Below, piece by piece: positions 21,101 to 30,198 of a DNA stretch of 64,000 nucleotides; within the stretch, counting starts at the first letter, position 1, and every line of letters starts with the position of its first letter. This DNA is from Rhodothermales bacterium (GTDB lineage Bacteria > Bacteroidota > Rhodothermia > Rhodothermales > VXPQ01): contig JAJDWX010000030.1 of NCBI GenBank assembly GCA_022825385.1, positions 78,555-142,554 on the forward strand. The letters are read 5' to 3'. The notes under the pieces are model-generated. The model saw only the letters and a program-made list of their open reading frames with translations. It made no database searches and was not told the origin of the DNA. A program made the position numbers and the translations under genes.

Positions 21101-21695
21101 ACAGGGCGCCCGGCTCAATTCGGGAGAAGCCCGCCGCCGGGCGGACGATATGCGGGCGCGGCTCGACAGGCGAGTTGAGGAGCTGAACCTGGAGGCGGTC
21201 ATCTCGCCGCTTCCGCCCATCGTTCGGGGCGGCGTACTCGTCGCGCCAAAGGGCTTGCTGGACCGGATGCAGGGCCGCGCGACCGAAACGAGCGATCCAA
21301 AGCAAGACAAGATGGCCATTGCCGCGAAGGGCCGCGAGATCGTCATGGATATCGAACGGAAGAAAGGCTACGACCCAACCGACCGGGAATTCGACAAACT
21401 CGGCTACGATATCGAGAGTCGCATGCCGGATACGGGGCAGCTCCGGTTCATCGAGGTAAAGGCGCGGGAAGCGCAGGCCGACACGATCACCGTTACCCGA
21501 AACGAAATTCTGTATTCCCGAAACAAGCCGGATCGGTATATCCTGGCCCTCGTGCTGTACGAAGGCGACATCGGAAGCGGCGCGCATACGGTGCATTACG
21601 TCCGGCGGCCCTTCGAACGGGACCCGGACAGCAACGCATGCAGCGTGAATTACTCCATGGCGGCCCTCCTCGCGCTGGGGGAAAAGGTTTCGTAG
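18114..21695 (+). CDS. SNF2/DISARM DrmD-like helicase with DUF3883-like C-terminal domain
   Basis: [13 protein letters not shown] (Walker A), [41 protein letters not shown]; C-terminal [20 protein letters not shown]. Start reassigned from 17673 to ATG 18114. Confidence 0.9.
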   Translation: [1193 protein letters not shown]

Positions 21696-21760
21696 GGGCA
21701 TTTTGTCAAGGGATTTGTCAAGGGAAATTTCAAGCGTTTTGTCAAGCAGGGAAAGCGGCT

Positions 21761-22129
21761 ATGGCGTATGGAGACGCGGCGGGGAACCCGGAAGTCCGCG
21801 CCATGGACATAACCGAGGAAGTTACCGGGGAAGTCACCGAGGAAGTCGCCGGGGAAGTCACCGAGGAAGTTACACGGGTCGCTCCTGTAGATCGCTTGTT
21901 GCAGGAGATGTCTGGCGAAATGACCCGGCGACAAATCCAGGACGCCGTAGGCATAAAGCACGAGAATCATTTCCGAAAGGCGTACCTCGTTCCTGCGCTC
22001 CAGGCGGGCTGGATCGAAATGACCATCCCGGACAAGCCGCGCAGCAGCAAGCAGCGATATCGGCTCACGCCCGCCGGCGCCGAGCGGCGGAAACAGGGGA
22101 GAAAAAACAGGACGAACCCGGCCGGTTAA
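21761..22129 (+). CDS. Small winged-helix protein resembling the C-terminus of AlbA_2/RecG-like regulators; possible remnant
   Basis: EEVTGEVTEEVAGEVTEEV linker, then RLLQEMSGEMTRRQIQDAVGIKHENHFRKAYLVPALQAGWIEMTIPDKPRSSKQRYRLT. Confidence 0.55.
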   Translation: MAYGDAAGNPEVRAMDITEEVTGEVTEEVAGEVTEEVTRVAPVDRLLQEMSGEMTRRQIQDAVGIKHENHFRKAYLVPALQAGWIEMTIPDKPRSSKQRYRLTPAGAERRKQGRKNRTNPAG

Positions 22130-22380
22130 AAAACTTAGGCGGCGAAATTTCGAACCTTACTTATTTAACCGGGCTGTTTTTTGGCTATTCTCAAGAGGAT
22201 TCGGGCCTGCACGGGGAAGCGGGGTGCTTCGTGCGAAGAACAGGCGAAAAGGGGACAAAAAGCAACGCCCCTTTCGGGGCGACGGGCCGAAGATGCTATC
22301 TCCGGCAGGGTTATATGGCAATAATAACGTATTATCGGGAGATAATTAGCGCAAAAGCCGTTTCCGATGCTGGGACCGCA

Positions 22381-23259
22381 ATGATTTACCACCTGCCGAC
22401 CGTAAGGAGCAACCGACAAGGCTTCGAGTGCCTCGGGGAACTCGCCAAGGCCACCAAGGGTCTATTTGCCGACCGGCTCGAACTCGACATGTCCCGGGTT
22501 TCGTTTTTAGACGCCAACATGGCCGCCCCTCTGGGGGCAGTGCTTACCCGGGCTACCGACGAATTCAATATTGTAGAAATCGTCGCTGTTCCTCGCGGAG
22601 TGGAACGCGTCCTCTGTAAAAACGAGTTTCTAACCGGTTTTGGGTACGATTCGCTCGAGGATACCAATAATACGACAATGCCTTTTCGTCGCTTGCGCCT
22701 CAGGGACGAAGGCGCGTTCGAAAAATACATCCATTGGGAAATGAGCGGTAAAGGCATCCCGAAAATGTCCAAGAGGGCAAGTTGGATATTCAAGAAAAAA
22801 GTTTTTGAGGTCTATCAGAATGCCGTCGTTCATTCCGAATCGGAACTCGGCGTTTTCGTCTGCGGTCAATTCTTCCCGCAACAGCATCGCCTCGACTTCA
22901 CCCTCGCCGACGCGGGTATCGGAATCCGCGATGCCGTCCGCCGCTATTTCAATGACTCCCGCATCGGTTCTGTCCCGGCTCTCAAGTGGGCGCTCAAGCC
23001 ATATCACACGACGAAACGCGGCCCCCACCCCGGCGGACTGGGCCTTGATTTCCTTCAAAGATTCGCCCGCCTCAATGGAGGCAAGATTCAAATCGCTTCC
23101 CGATTCGGTTTTTACGAATTTCACGACGGCAACGAAACCTTTGCGAAGATGGCGACAGACTTCCCCGGAACGGCCGTAACGATTGAGATCAATACGAGGG
23201 ACGATAGCGTATATTACCTGGAAAGCGAGATCAACGCAAACGACCTTTTTAAGCCATGA
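22381..23259 (+). CDS. STAS-like domain fused to GHKL (HATPase_c) ATPase
   Basis: RLELDMSRVSFLDANMAAPLGAVL (STAS-like); KVFEVYQNAVVHSES (N box), LADAGIGIRDAV (G1), HPGGLGLDFLQRF (G2). Start could also be 22315. Confidence 0.8.
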   Translation: MIYHLPTVRSNRQGFECLGELAKATKGLFADRLELDMSRVSFLDANMAAPLGAVLTRATDEFNIVEIVAVPRGVERVLCKNEFLTGFGYDSLEDTNNTTMPFRRLRLRDEGAFEKYIHWEMSGKGIPKMSKRASWIFKKKVFEVYQNAVVHSESELGVFVCGQFFPQQHRLDFTLADAGIGIRDAVRRYFNDSRIGSVPALKWALKPYHTTKRGPHPGGLGLDFLQRFARLNGGKIQIASRFGFYEFHDGNETFAKMATDFPGTAVTIEINTRDDSVYYLESEINANDLFKP

Positions 23260-23615
23260 ATCAACCTGTCACGGTCCGAGTATTCGACATCGTCGGCGGC
23301 CCCCTCTGCGTATCCGCCAACGACGGTCAGCTTCTGCACGACAAGATCGCTCCGCTTTTGAAAGCAGGAATGCCGGTTGTCCTTTCTTTTGGGCGGGTGG
23401 AAATCCTTATCTCTGCGTTTCTGAACGCGGCGATAGGCCAACTATACGGCGATCTTTCCGAGAATCGCATCCGCGATTTGCTGTCCGTTCGCGATTTGGC
23501 CACGGACGACCTCGACATGCTTGAGCATGTCGTCGAAAACGCCAAGCGGTATTTCAGCCGGCCTGAGGATTTTGACCGGGCATGGCGCGAGGAACTGGGA
23601 GATGAAGAAGAATAA
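23256..23615 (+). CDS. STAS-like DUF4325-type protein
   Basis: VVLSFGRVEILISAFLNAAIGQLYGDLS; start overlaps upstream stop (ATGA). Confidence 0.8.
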   Translation: MNQPVTVRVFDIVGGPLCVSANDGQLLHDKIAPLLKAGMPVVLSFGRVEILISAFLNAAIGQLYGDLSENRIRDLLSVRDLATDDLDMLEHVVENAKRYFSRPEDFDRAWREELGDEEE

Positions 23616-24156
23616 GGCGCATCGTCTGACGGCCTATTCGTTCAGCAAGAGCGAAACGTTCTTGCTTGACGCCAACGTATGGCTCTACCTGTATCCACCG
23701 CCATCTGGAAGGAAACGTCCTTTCGTGCAACAATACAGCGATGGCCTGAAGTCCATGCGTATTGCTGGCGCACAATTGATCATGGACGTTATGGTGCTCA
23801 GTGAGTACCTGAATACCTATGCTCGCATTGAATGGAGGGCGCTGCATCAGACTCGGTATCCTCAATTTAAATCATTCCGCAAATCAGCGGCTTTCAAAAC
23901 GGTTGGCAACGGCGCAGCCTCTTCCGTACGCTCCATGCTCAAGCTCTGCACCTGTCGCGACCACCCTTTTGCTGGGGTCGATATCAAACAAGTACTGGAT
24001 GGTTTCGCAGCGGGAACAACTGACTTCAACGATAGCCTGCTTGCCGAAACGTGCCGACGCCATGGCTGGAAACTGGTTACGAATGATAGCGACTTTACTT
24101 TCGGCGGCATTGAGGTTCTGACGACAAACCCGAAACTTCTGGCCGCTTGCCCATGA
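23602..24156 (+). CDS. PIN-domain protein (putative RNase)
   Basis: [55 protein letters not shown]; overlaps upstream CDS by 14 nt. Confidence 0.82.
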   Translation: MKKNKAHRLTAYSFSKSETFLLDANVWLYLYPPPSGRKRPFVQQYSDGLKSMRIAGAQLIMDVMVLSEYLNTYARIEWRALHQTRYPQFKSFRKSAAFKTVGNGAASSVRSMLKLCTCRDHPFAGVDIKQVLDGFAAGTTDFNDSLLAETCRRHGWKLVTNDSDFTFGGIEVLTTNPKLLAACP

Positions 24157-27100
24157 CAGCGCCCCCCAAAAAACTCATCGAAGTAGCCCTGCCGCTGGAC
24201 GCGATCAACAAGGCGTCGGCGCGGGAGAAATCCATTCGGCACGGGCATCCGAGTACGCTGCATTTGTGGTGGGCGCGGCGGCCCCTTGCGGCGGCGCGGG
24301 CCGTGATCTTTGCGCAGATGGCGGACGACCCGTCCGAATATGCGGACGAACTGCTTGCGGACCCGGCGACGCGGCGCAAGGCGGAGGAGGCGCTCCAAGA
24401 ACGCCTTGCGGCGTGGCAAGCAAAGCAGACGCGGACGGACGATGCGGCAGATACGGAATCGTTGGTTGGCGATGCGGCAGATACGGAATCGTTGGTTGGC
24501 GAAGCGGCAGGTACGGAACCCTCGGTTGGCGAAGCGGCAGATACCGAACCCGCGATGGGCGAGGCGGCGGGAGCGAAACCGACGCTCGAAGAGGCGGCGG
24601 CGGACGTCGAGCGGGCGCGGTTGTTCGGTCTGCTGGAGGAACTGGTTACGTGGGAGAACACGACGAACGAAGCCGTGCTTGCGCGGGCGCGGAAGGAGAT
24701 TCGGCGGAGTTGGCGGCGGACGTGCCAGCGCCATGCGGACGACGCGCCCGCCGCTACGCTTTTCGACCCGGATCGGCTGCCTGCTTTTCACGATCCCTTC
24801 GCGGGGGGGGGGGCTATTCCGCTTGAAGCGCAGCGCCTTGGACTGGAGGCCCACGCCAGCGATTTGAACCCGGTGGCAGTCTTGATCAACAAGGCGATGA
24901 TCGAGATTCCGCCGAGGTTTGCGGATCGCGCGCCGGCGAACCCGCAGGCGCGGGCGGACGGCTCGCTGCTCGGGCGGACCTGGAAAGGGGCGCAAGGGCT
25001 GGCGGAGGACGTGCGCTACTATGGCGAGTGGATGCGCGAGGAGGCGGCGCGGCGCATCGGGCACTTGTATCCGAAGGTTGAGGTTACGGCGAAGACGGTT
25101 CTTCGGCGCCCGGATTTGAAGCGGTACGAGGGACGCAAGTTGACGGTGATCGCATGGCTCTGGGCGCGGACGGTGAAGAGCCCCAATCCGGCGTTCGCGG
25201 AGGTGGAAGTGCCGCTTTGTTCGACGTTCATGCTATCTACGAAGAAGGGTAAGGAGGCGTACGTGGAGCCGGTAATAGAGGGACGCGGGTATCGTTTCGA
25301 GGCGCGGACGGGGGCGCCAGAGGATCTGGAGGCGGCGAAAAAGGGGACGAAGCTGGCGCGGGGAGCGAATTTCAAGTGTTTGATGAGCGAGATGCCGATG
25401 GCGGGAGATTATATCAAGGCGGAAGGCAAAGCCGGGCGAATGGGCGCGCGCTTGATGGCCATTGTCGCCGAGGGAGACCGCGGGCGCGTGTATCTGAGTC
25501 CAACGAAGGAGCATGAGGCGGTTGCGAGTCAAGCGACGCCGGAATGGGAGCCGGATGTAGCAATACCGCCAGATCGACGTTCAATGTTTACGCCGCTTTA
25601 CGGGCTTACCCACTTCAAGCACCTTTTCACCTCCCGCCAGTTGACCGCTTTGACGACGTTTTCGGACCTGGTGGCGGAGGCGGCGGAGCGGGCGCGGGAG
25701 GATTTTCTTGCCAGCGAAAGGGACGCGGCCGCTGCGCTCAGCGGAAAGCAGGATGGCCCGGGCGCAGGGGATGTTTCCTTTCCCGCGGGCGCTTCCCCGG
25801 CGGCGAATGCAATGCCTCCTTTCGGTTCGTACGCAGGCAATCCGCAAAGCGAGGCCAACGCACGCCCCCTGCGCGAGGGCGGCAACGGCGCAAGAGCCTA
25901 TGCCGAGGCGGTGGGGGTGTATTTGGCGTTTGCCATATCGAAAGTCGCAAATATAGGCTCATCGATTACTTCTTGGATGAATGATCGCAGTGCTTTTCGG
26001 GAGACGTTTGCCCGACAAGCGATACCAATGGTGTGGGATTACGCCGAGGCGAATCCGTTTACAAATGCTGGTGGCAGTTTAGACACAGCCCTTGAAAAAG
26101 GCTCCATGGTGATCAATGAGTTTCCCGCACTAAACGCTGGATCGGTGAAACAATTGGATGCAGCAGACCAAACAATCAGCACCGACAAAATGATTTCCAC
26201 CGATCCGCCCTACTATGACAACATTGGCTACGCAGACCTGTCCGATTTTTTCTATGTCTGGATGCGACGCTCGTTGAAATCGACATTTCCCGATCTGTTC
26301 TCTACGCTGGCCGTCCCTAAAGCCCAAGAACTGGTCGCTACGCCCTACCGGCACGGCAGCAAGGACCAAGCGGAGACCTTCTTCCTGGACGGAATGACCC
26401 ACGCGATGCGTCGCCTCACCGAACAGGCGCATCCCGCCTTTCCCGTAACCATTTACTACGCCTTCAAACAAGCGGAACGGAAGGGCAAATCGGGAACGGC
26501 CAGCACGGGCTGGGAAACCTTTCTGGATGCCGTCATTCGGTCGGGTTTCTCTGTAACAGGCACTTGGCCTGTTCGAACAGAAAGTAGTGGTCGTATTCTC
26601 GGACAGGGCACCAATGCCCTCGCCTCCTCCATCGTGCTCGTGTGCCGCCGGCGGCCCCAGGACGCTCCGCTGGGCGCCCGCCGCGAATTCAGCGACGCCT
26701 TGCGCAAGGAACTGCCCGCCGCGCTCGCCCATCTGCAATCCGGCAACATTGCCCCCGTAGACCTGGCCCAGGCCGCCATCGGACCCGGCATGGCCGTATT
26801 CACCCGCTACGCGAGGGTGCTCCACACCTCCGGCGAAACCATGACCGTACGCGAAGCGCTGGCCATGATCAACGAAGTGCTCGACGAAGCGCTCAGGGAG
26901 CAGGAAGGCGACTTCGACCGGGACAGCCGCTGGGCGCTTGCCTGGTTCGAGCAGCACGGCTTCGCCGAAGGGGCGTACGGCGCCGCCGAAACCCTTTCCA
27001 AAGCCAAGAACACGAGCATTGCGGGCATCGTGGAGGGCGGCATCCTGGTCGCGAAAGAAGGCAAGGCGCGCCTTTTGCGCCCGGACGAACTGAGCGAACG

Positions 27101-27398
27101 CTGGGACCCGCTCGCCGACGAGCGGCTCTCGGTATGGGAGGCGGCGCATCACCTGGTGCGCGCGCTGGAGACGGGCGGCGAGATGGCGGCGGCGGAGATC
27201 GTCCGTCGCCTCGGCGGCGTAAGGGACGCGGCCCGCGAACTGGCCTACCGGCTCTACGCGCTGTGCGAACGCAAAAAACGCCCGGCGGAAGCCCTCTCCT
27301 ACAACGCCCTCGTCCAAAGCTGGCCGGAAATCGCCCGCCTCGCCCGCCAGGACCCCACCGCAGAGCAAGGCGACATGTTCGGGGAAAGGGAAACATAA
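24153..27398 (+). CDS. DUF1156-domain DNA methyltransferase
   Basis: N-terminal [50 protein letters not shown]; motif [18 protein letters not shown]; motif [24 protein letters not shown]. Confidence 0.9.
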   Translation: MTAPPKKLIEVALPLDAINKASAREKSIRHGHPSTLHLWWARRPLAAARAVIFAQMADDPSEYADELLADPATRRKAEEALQERLAAWQAKQTRTDDAADTESLVGDAADTESLVGEAAGTEPSVGEAADTEPAMGEAAGAKPTLEEAAADVERARLFGLLEELVTWENTTNEAVLARARKEIRRSWRRTCQRHADDAPAATLFDPDRLPAFHDPFAGGGAIPLEAQRLGLEAHASDLNPVAVLINKAMIEIPPRFADRAPANPQARADGSLLGRTWKGAQGLAEDVRYYGEWMREEAARRIGHLYPKVEVTAKTVLRRPDLKRYEGRKLTVIAWLWARTVKSPNPAFAEVEVPLCSTFMLSTKKGKEAYVEPVIEGRGYRFEARTGAPEDLEAAKKGTKLARGANFKCLMSEMPMAGDYIKAEGKAGRMGARLMAIVAEGDRGRVYLSPTKEHEAVASQATPEWEPDVAIPPDRRSMFTPLYGLTHFKHLFTSRQLTALTTFSDLVAEAAERAREDFLASERDAAAALSGKQDGPGAGDVSFPAGASPAANAMPPFGSYAGNPQSEANARPLREGGNGARAYAEAVGVYLAFAISKVANIGSSITSWMNDRSAFRETFARQAIPMVWDYAEANPFTNAGGSLDTALEKGSMVINEFPALNAGSVKQLDAADQTISTDKMISTDPPYYDNIGYADLSDFFYVWMRRSLKSTFPDLFSTLAVPKAQELVATPYRHGSKDQAETFFLDGMTHAMRRLTEQAHPAFPVTIYYAFKQAERKGKSGTASTGWETFLDAVIRSGFSVTGTWPVRTESSGRILGQGTNALASSIVLVCRRRPQDAPLGARREFSDALRKELPAALAHLQSGNIAPVDLAQAAIGPGMAVFTRYARVLHTSGETMTVREALAMINEVLDEALREQEGDFDRDSRWALAWFEQHGFAEGAYGAAETLSKAKNTSIAGIVEGGILVAKEGKARLLRPDELSERWDPLADERLSVWEAAHHLVRALETGGEMAAAEIVRRLGGVRDAARELAYRLYALCERKKRPAEALSYNALVQSWPEIARLARQDPTAEQGDMFGERET
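24440..24589 (+). repeat. Five 30-bp tandem in-frame repeats inside the methylase gene
   Basis: Units at 24440, 24470, 24500, 24530, 24560; first two identical; encodes (D/E)AA(D/G)TE(S/P)x(V/M)G. Confidence 0.9.
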
Positions 27399-27439
27399 TG
27401 CCCCTGTAACAATTGCATTCGGAAAGACCATCCGCCGCC

Positions 27440-28585
27440 ATGTCCCCGGAAAAAACGCATAGCCCCCTGCATCTCCCGAGCCTCTCGATCAAAGGCTTTC
27501 GGGGGATCAACGACCTGTCTATCTCAAGACTGGGCCGCGTAACGTTGCTGGCCGGAAAAAACAGCGTGGGCAAAACAACGGTGCTGGATGCCGTCCGGGT
27601 GTATGCGGCGCGGGGTCGCCGCGCTGCCCTGTCCGAGGTGCTGGAACGTCACGGGGAAATTGCCGAATTGACGGACAGCCAAGGGGGAAAAACGGTCGGT
27701 CCGCATATAGAAGCCATCTTCCACGGACGCAACGCCTCGGAAAAAGCCTCCTTTTCCATAGGCTCGAACGGCAATTCGGATCAACTCGCCTGCGAAGCGA
27801 TTCCCCCGGAAAATAACACAGCCGAGGTGTACGGATCGTACCCGGCCGACTTTTTCGAGGCTCCGGTACGAATGCTCAGGCTTGCCTTGCAAAACGAGGA
27901 ATACGCCATTCCCTGGTATTTTTCTCCCCTCGCGCTCAGCTTCAACATCGCGCGAAATCGTCGGATATACCAATATGTATACGGCGCATCCATGGAGCAC
28001 AAAATGCCTGCGCAAATATTGTGCGAATCCGTGGGGCCGGAACGGTTGGAAAATGATCGAGTCGTAGCGCTATGGGATGCGATCGCCTTGACCGACGTGG
28101 AAAAAAAGGTGGTGGACGCGATACAGCCTGTGGTCGATAAGGAAATAGAGCGCATTGCAATAATTGGAAATGTGGACCACGAACGGCGAGTATGGATCAA
28201 AATTCGAGGACAAGCCTTTCCTGTCCCTCTCACCAGTTTTGGCGACGGGGCCTTGCGCTTTTTTGGCGTCGCTTTGCTGCTATTAAACAGCTCAGACGGC
28301 TTTTTGCTCATTGACGAAGCGGAAAACGGCATACATCATTCCGTGCAACGCCACTTCTGGCGTATGGTCCTGAATGCAGCCATCGAGAACAACGTGCAAG
28401 TGCTGGCGACGACGCACAGTTTCGACTGCATACGCGGCTTTGCGCAAGCCGTGGCCGAACGCGAAGACGACCACGGCGCGCTCGTCCGCATCGAACGGAA
28501 AGACGACGAGATATGGGCGGTGGAATATTCGGAAAAGAATCTCAAAGCCATAGCCAATAAACAAATGGAGTTCGAAGTGAGGTAG
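27440..28585 (+). CDS. OLD/RecF-like AAA ATPase
   Basis: LSIKGFRGINDLSISRLGRVTLLAGKNSVGKTTVLDAV (Walker A), DGFLLIDEAENGIHHSVQ (Walker B), VLATTHSFDCI. Confidence 0.88.
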   Translation: MSPEKTHSPLHLPSLSIKGFRGINDLSISRLGRVTLLAGKNSVGKTTVLDAVRVYAARGRRAALSEVLERHGEIAELTDSQGGKTVGPHIEAIFHGRNASEKASFSIGSNGNSDQLACEAIPPENNTAEVYGSYPADFFEAPVRMLRLALQNEEYAIPWYFSPLALSFNIARNRRIYQYVYGASMEHKMPAQILCESVGPERLENDRVVALWDAIALTDVEKKVVDAIQPVVDKEIERIAIIGNVDHERRVWIKIRGQAFPVPLTSFGDGALRFFGVALLLLNSSDGFLLIDEAENGIHHSVQRHFWRMVLNAAIENNVQVLATTHSFDCIRGFAQAVAEREDDHGALVRIERKDDEIWAVEYSEKNLKAIANKQMEFEVR

Positions 28586-28590
28586 ATGTT

Positions 28591-29205
28591 ATGCCTGACA
28601 AAAATTATATCCTTCTCGTTGAAGGACAGGATGACAAGCACGTCGTCCGGCACCTGTGCGATTCCGATAAAGCCATGCCCAAACTCTGGATTCGGGACAA
28701 GGGCGGAATAGAGGAGGTACTTGAGGACATCGGCTTGGCGATTTTGACGCCGGGCTGCAAAGCCATAGGCATACTGGTAGACGCAAATGACAATCCAGAC
28801 AATCGTTGGGATGCCGTGAAAAACAGGCTCCGGGAAGAGGGGGTCATAGCGCCTTCCCAACCTGATCCAACCGGTACTATTATCGAGCATCAGCCGCGCA
28901 TCGGCGTCTGGCTCATGCCCAACAATGAGCATCCCGGCGAACTGGAGAATTTCGTTGCGGAAATGATTCCGGGAGACGATCCGGTATGGCCGTTAGCCGA
29001 AGGCTATATCAACAGCATCCCTGAGCAGGATCGGAAATTTACCGAAAAGAAAAAGCCGCGAGCAAAGGTTCATGCCTGGCTCGCAACCAGGGAAGAACCC
29101 CGGCGAATGGGCGTCGCCATCCGCGCCGGAGACCTCGACGCAACCGGCCCGCTCTGCACGGCGTTTTTGACATGGTTGCGGCGCCTCTTCCAGCCGTCAG
29201 ATTGA
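28591..29205 (+). CDS. DUF3226 / TOPRIM-like protein paired with the AAA ATPase
   Basis: YILLVEGQDDKHVVRHL, AIGILVDANDNPDNRWDAVKNRL; 5-nt gap from upstream CDS. Confidence 0.8.
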   Translation: MPDKNYILLVEGQDDKHVVRHLCDSDKAMPKLWIRDKGGIEEVLEDIGLAILTPGCKAIGILVDANDNPDNRWDAVKNRLREEGVIAPSQPDPTGTIIEHQPRIGVWLMPNNEHPGELENFVAEMIPGDDPVWPLAEGYINSIPEQDRKFTEKKKPRAKVHAWLATREEPRRMGVAIRAGDLDATGPLCTAFLTWLRRLFQPSD

Positions 29206-29251
29206 CCGCATCCATCCAGTTACGCGCCAAAACCCTTCCAAGAGACCCGGC

Positions 29252-30058
29252 ATGAGCAATCAGGAGTTCCAGGAACGCAGCCAAAGCCGCATGATACGGT
29301 TCGACGAGCTTCCGACGCCAAACACGGAGCCGGGCGACCTTGACCATGCGCTGACGCGCCGCTTTCTGCGCGAGGAAATCGTCGAGGAAGAAGGCGTAAC
29401 GGGCCATGCCGCCCGCAAACTTCGCCTCCTGGCCGAGGACGACGAAGGAAAAACGCGGCTTACCCTCTCGGGCGTTCTCTTGTGTACGCGCAACCCCCAG
29501 GAGTGGCTGCCGCACGCCTACATACAAGCCGTCAGTTACGTGAGCGAACGCACCGACGCAAACTATCAGGTAGACGCCCGCGACATCGGCGGGCCGCTGG
29601 ACGAACAAGTCGCCAACGCGCTTCATTTCTTGCGCAGGAACATGTTCATCCGCGCGACAAAAGAACTTGAGCGCCTGGAAATTCCGCAATTCAGCGAGCG
29701 CGCCGTGTTCGAAGCGCTGGTCAATGCAGTCGCCCACAGAGATTATTCCATGGCGGGTTCGCGCATACGCATGCACATGTTCACGAATCGCCTCGAACTG
29801 TACGTGCCCGGCGCGCTGGCCAATACCCTCACCCCCGACGCCTTGCACTTGCGACAGGCCAATCGCAACGAACTGATTGTGTCGCTTCTGGCGCGATGCC
29901 CTGCCCCGGCGGGCGTCGGAAGAAAATACCTGATGGATCGCCGGGGCGACGGCGTACCGATCATTCTGCGGGAAAGCCGGGAATTATCGGGCCATTCTCC
30001 CGAATATTCGTTGCTTGGCGAAAGCGAACTCCGCCTTGTCATCCCGTCTGCGCAGTAG
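29252..30058 (+). CDS. RecG-like/HATPase_c_4 ATP-binding protein lacking an AlbA_2 N-terminal domain
   Basis: IRFDELPTP...RFLREE..., FSERAVFEALVNAVAHRDYSMAGSRIRMHMFTNRLELYVPGALANTLTPD. Confidence 0.75.
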   Translation: MSNQEFQERSQSRMIRFDELPTPNTEPGDLDHALTRRFLREEIVEEEGVTGHAARKLRLLAEDDEGKTRLTLSGVLLCTRNPQEWLPHAYIQAVSYVSERTDANYQVDARDIGGPLDEQVANALHFLRRNMFIRATKELERLEIPQFSERAVFEALVNAVAHRDYSMAGSRIRMHMFTNRLELYVPGALANTLTPDALHLRQANRNELIVSLLARCPAPAGVGRKYLMDRRGDGVPIILRESRELSGHSPEYSLLGESELRLVIPSAQ

Positions 30059-30198
30059 CCTTGCGGCGCCGTACGCGCCCAAAATCAACCCGAAAAACGC
30101 CTGTTCCGGCAAATGCGCCATCCGAACATACGCGCCCCGCGCTCCATGTAACGGCCGCGTAACGAAAAACATTTTATAGAGATCATCGCACCGAATAT

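Noticed and set aside
22266-22281. CGCCCC-TTTC-GGGGCG hairpin before the GHKL gene as a riboswitch
   Set aside because: Only a 6-bp stem; no conserved aptamer recognisable. Retained only as a possible local hairpin.
18114-27398. Complete DISARM system
   Set aside because: No DrmA, DrmB (DUF1998) or DrmC (phospholipase D-like) candidates found; only the DrmD-like helicase and a methylase are present.
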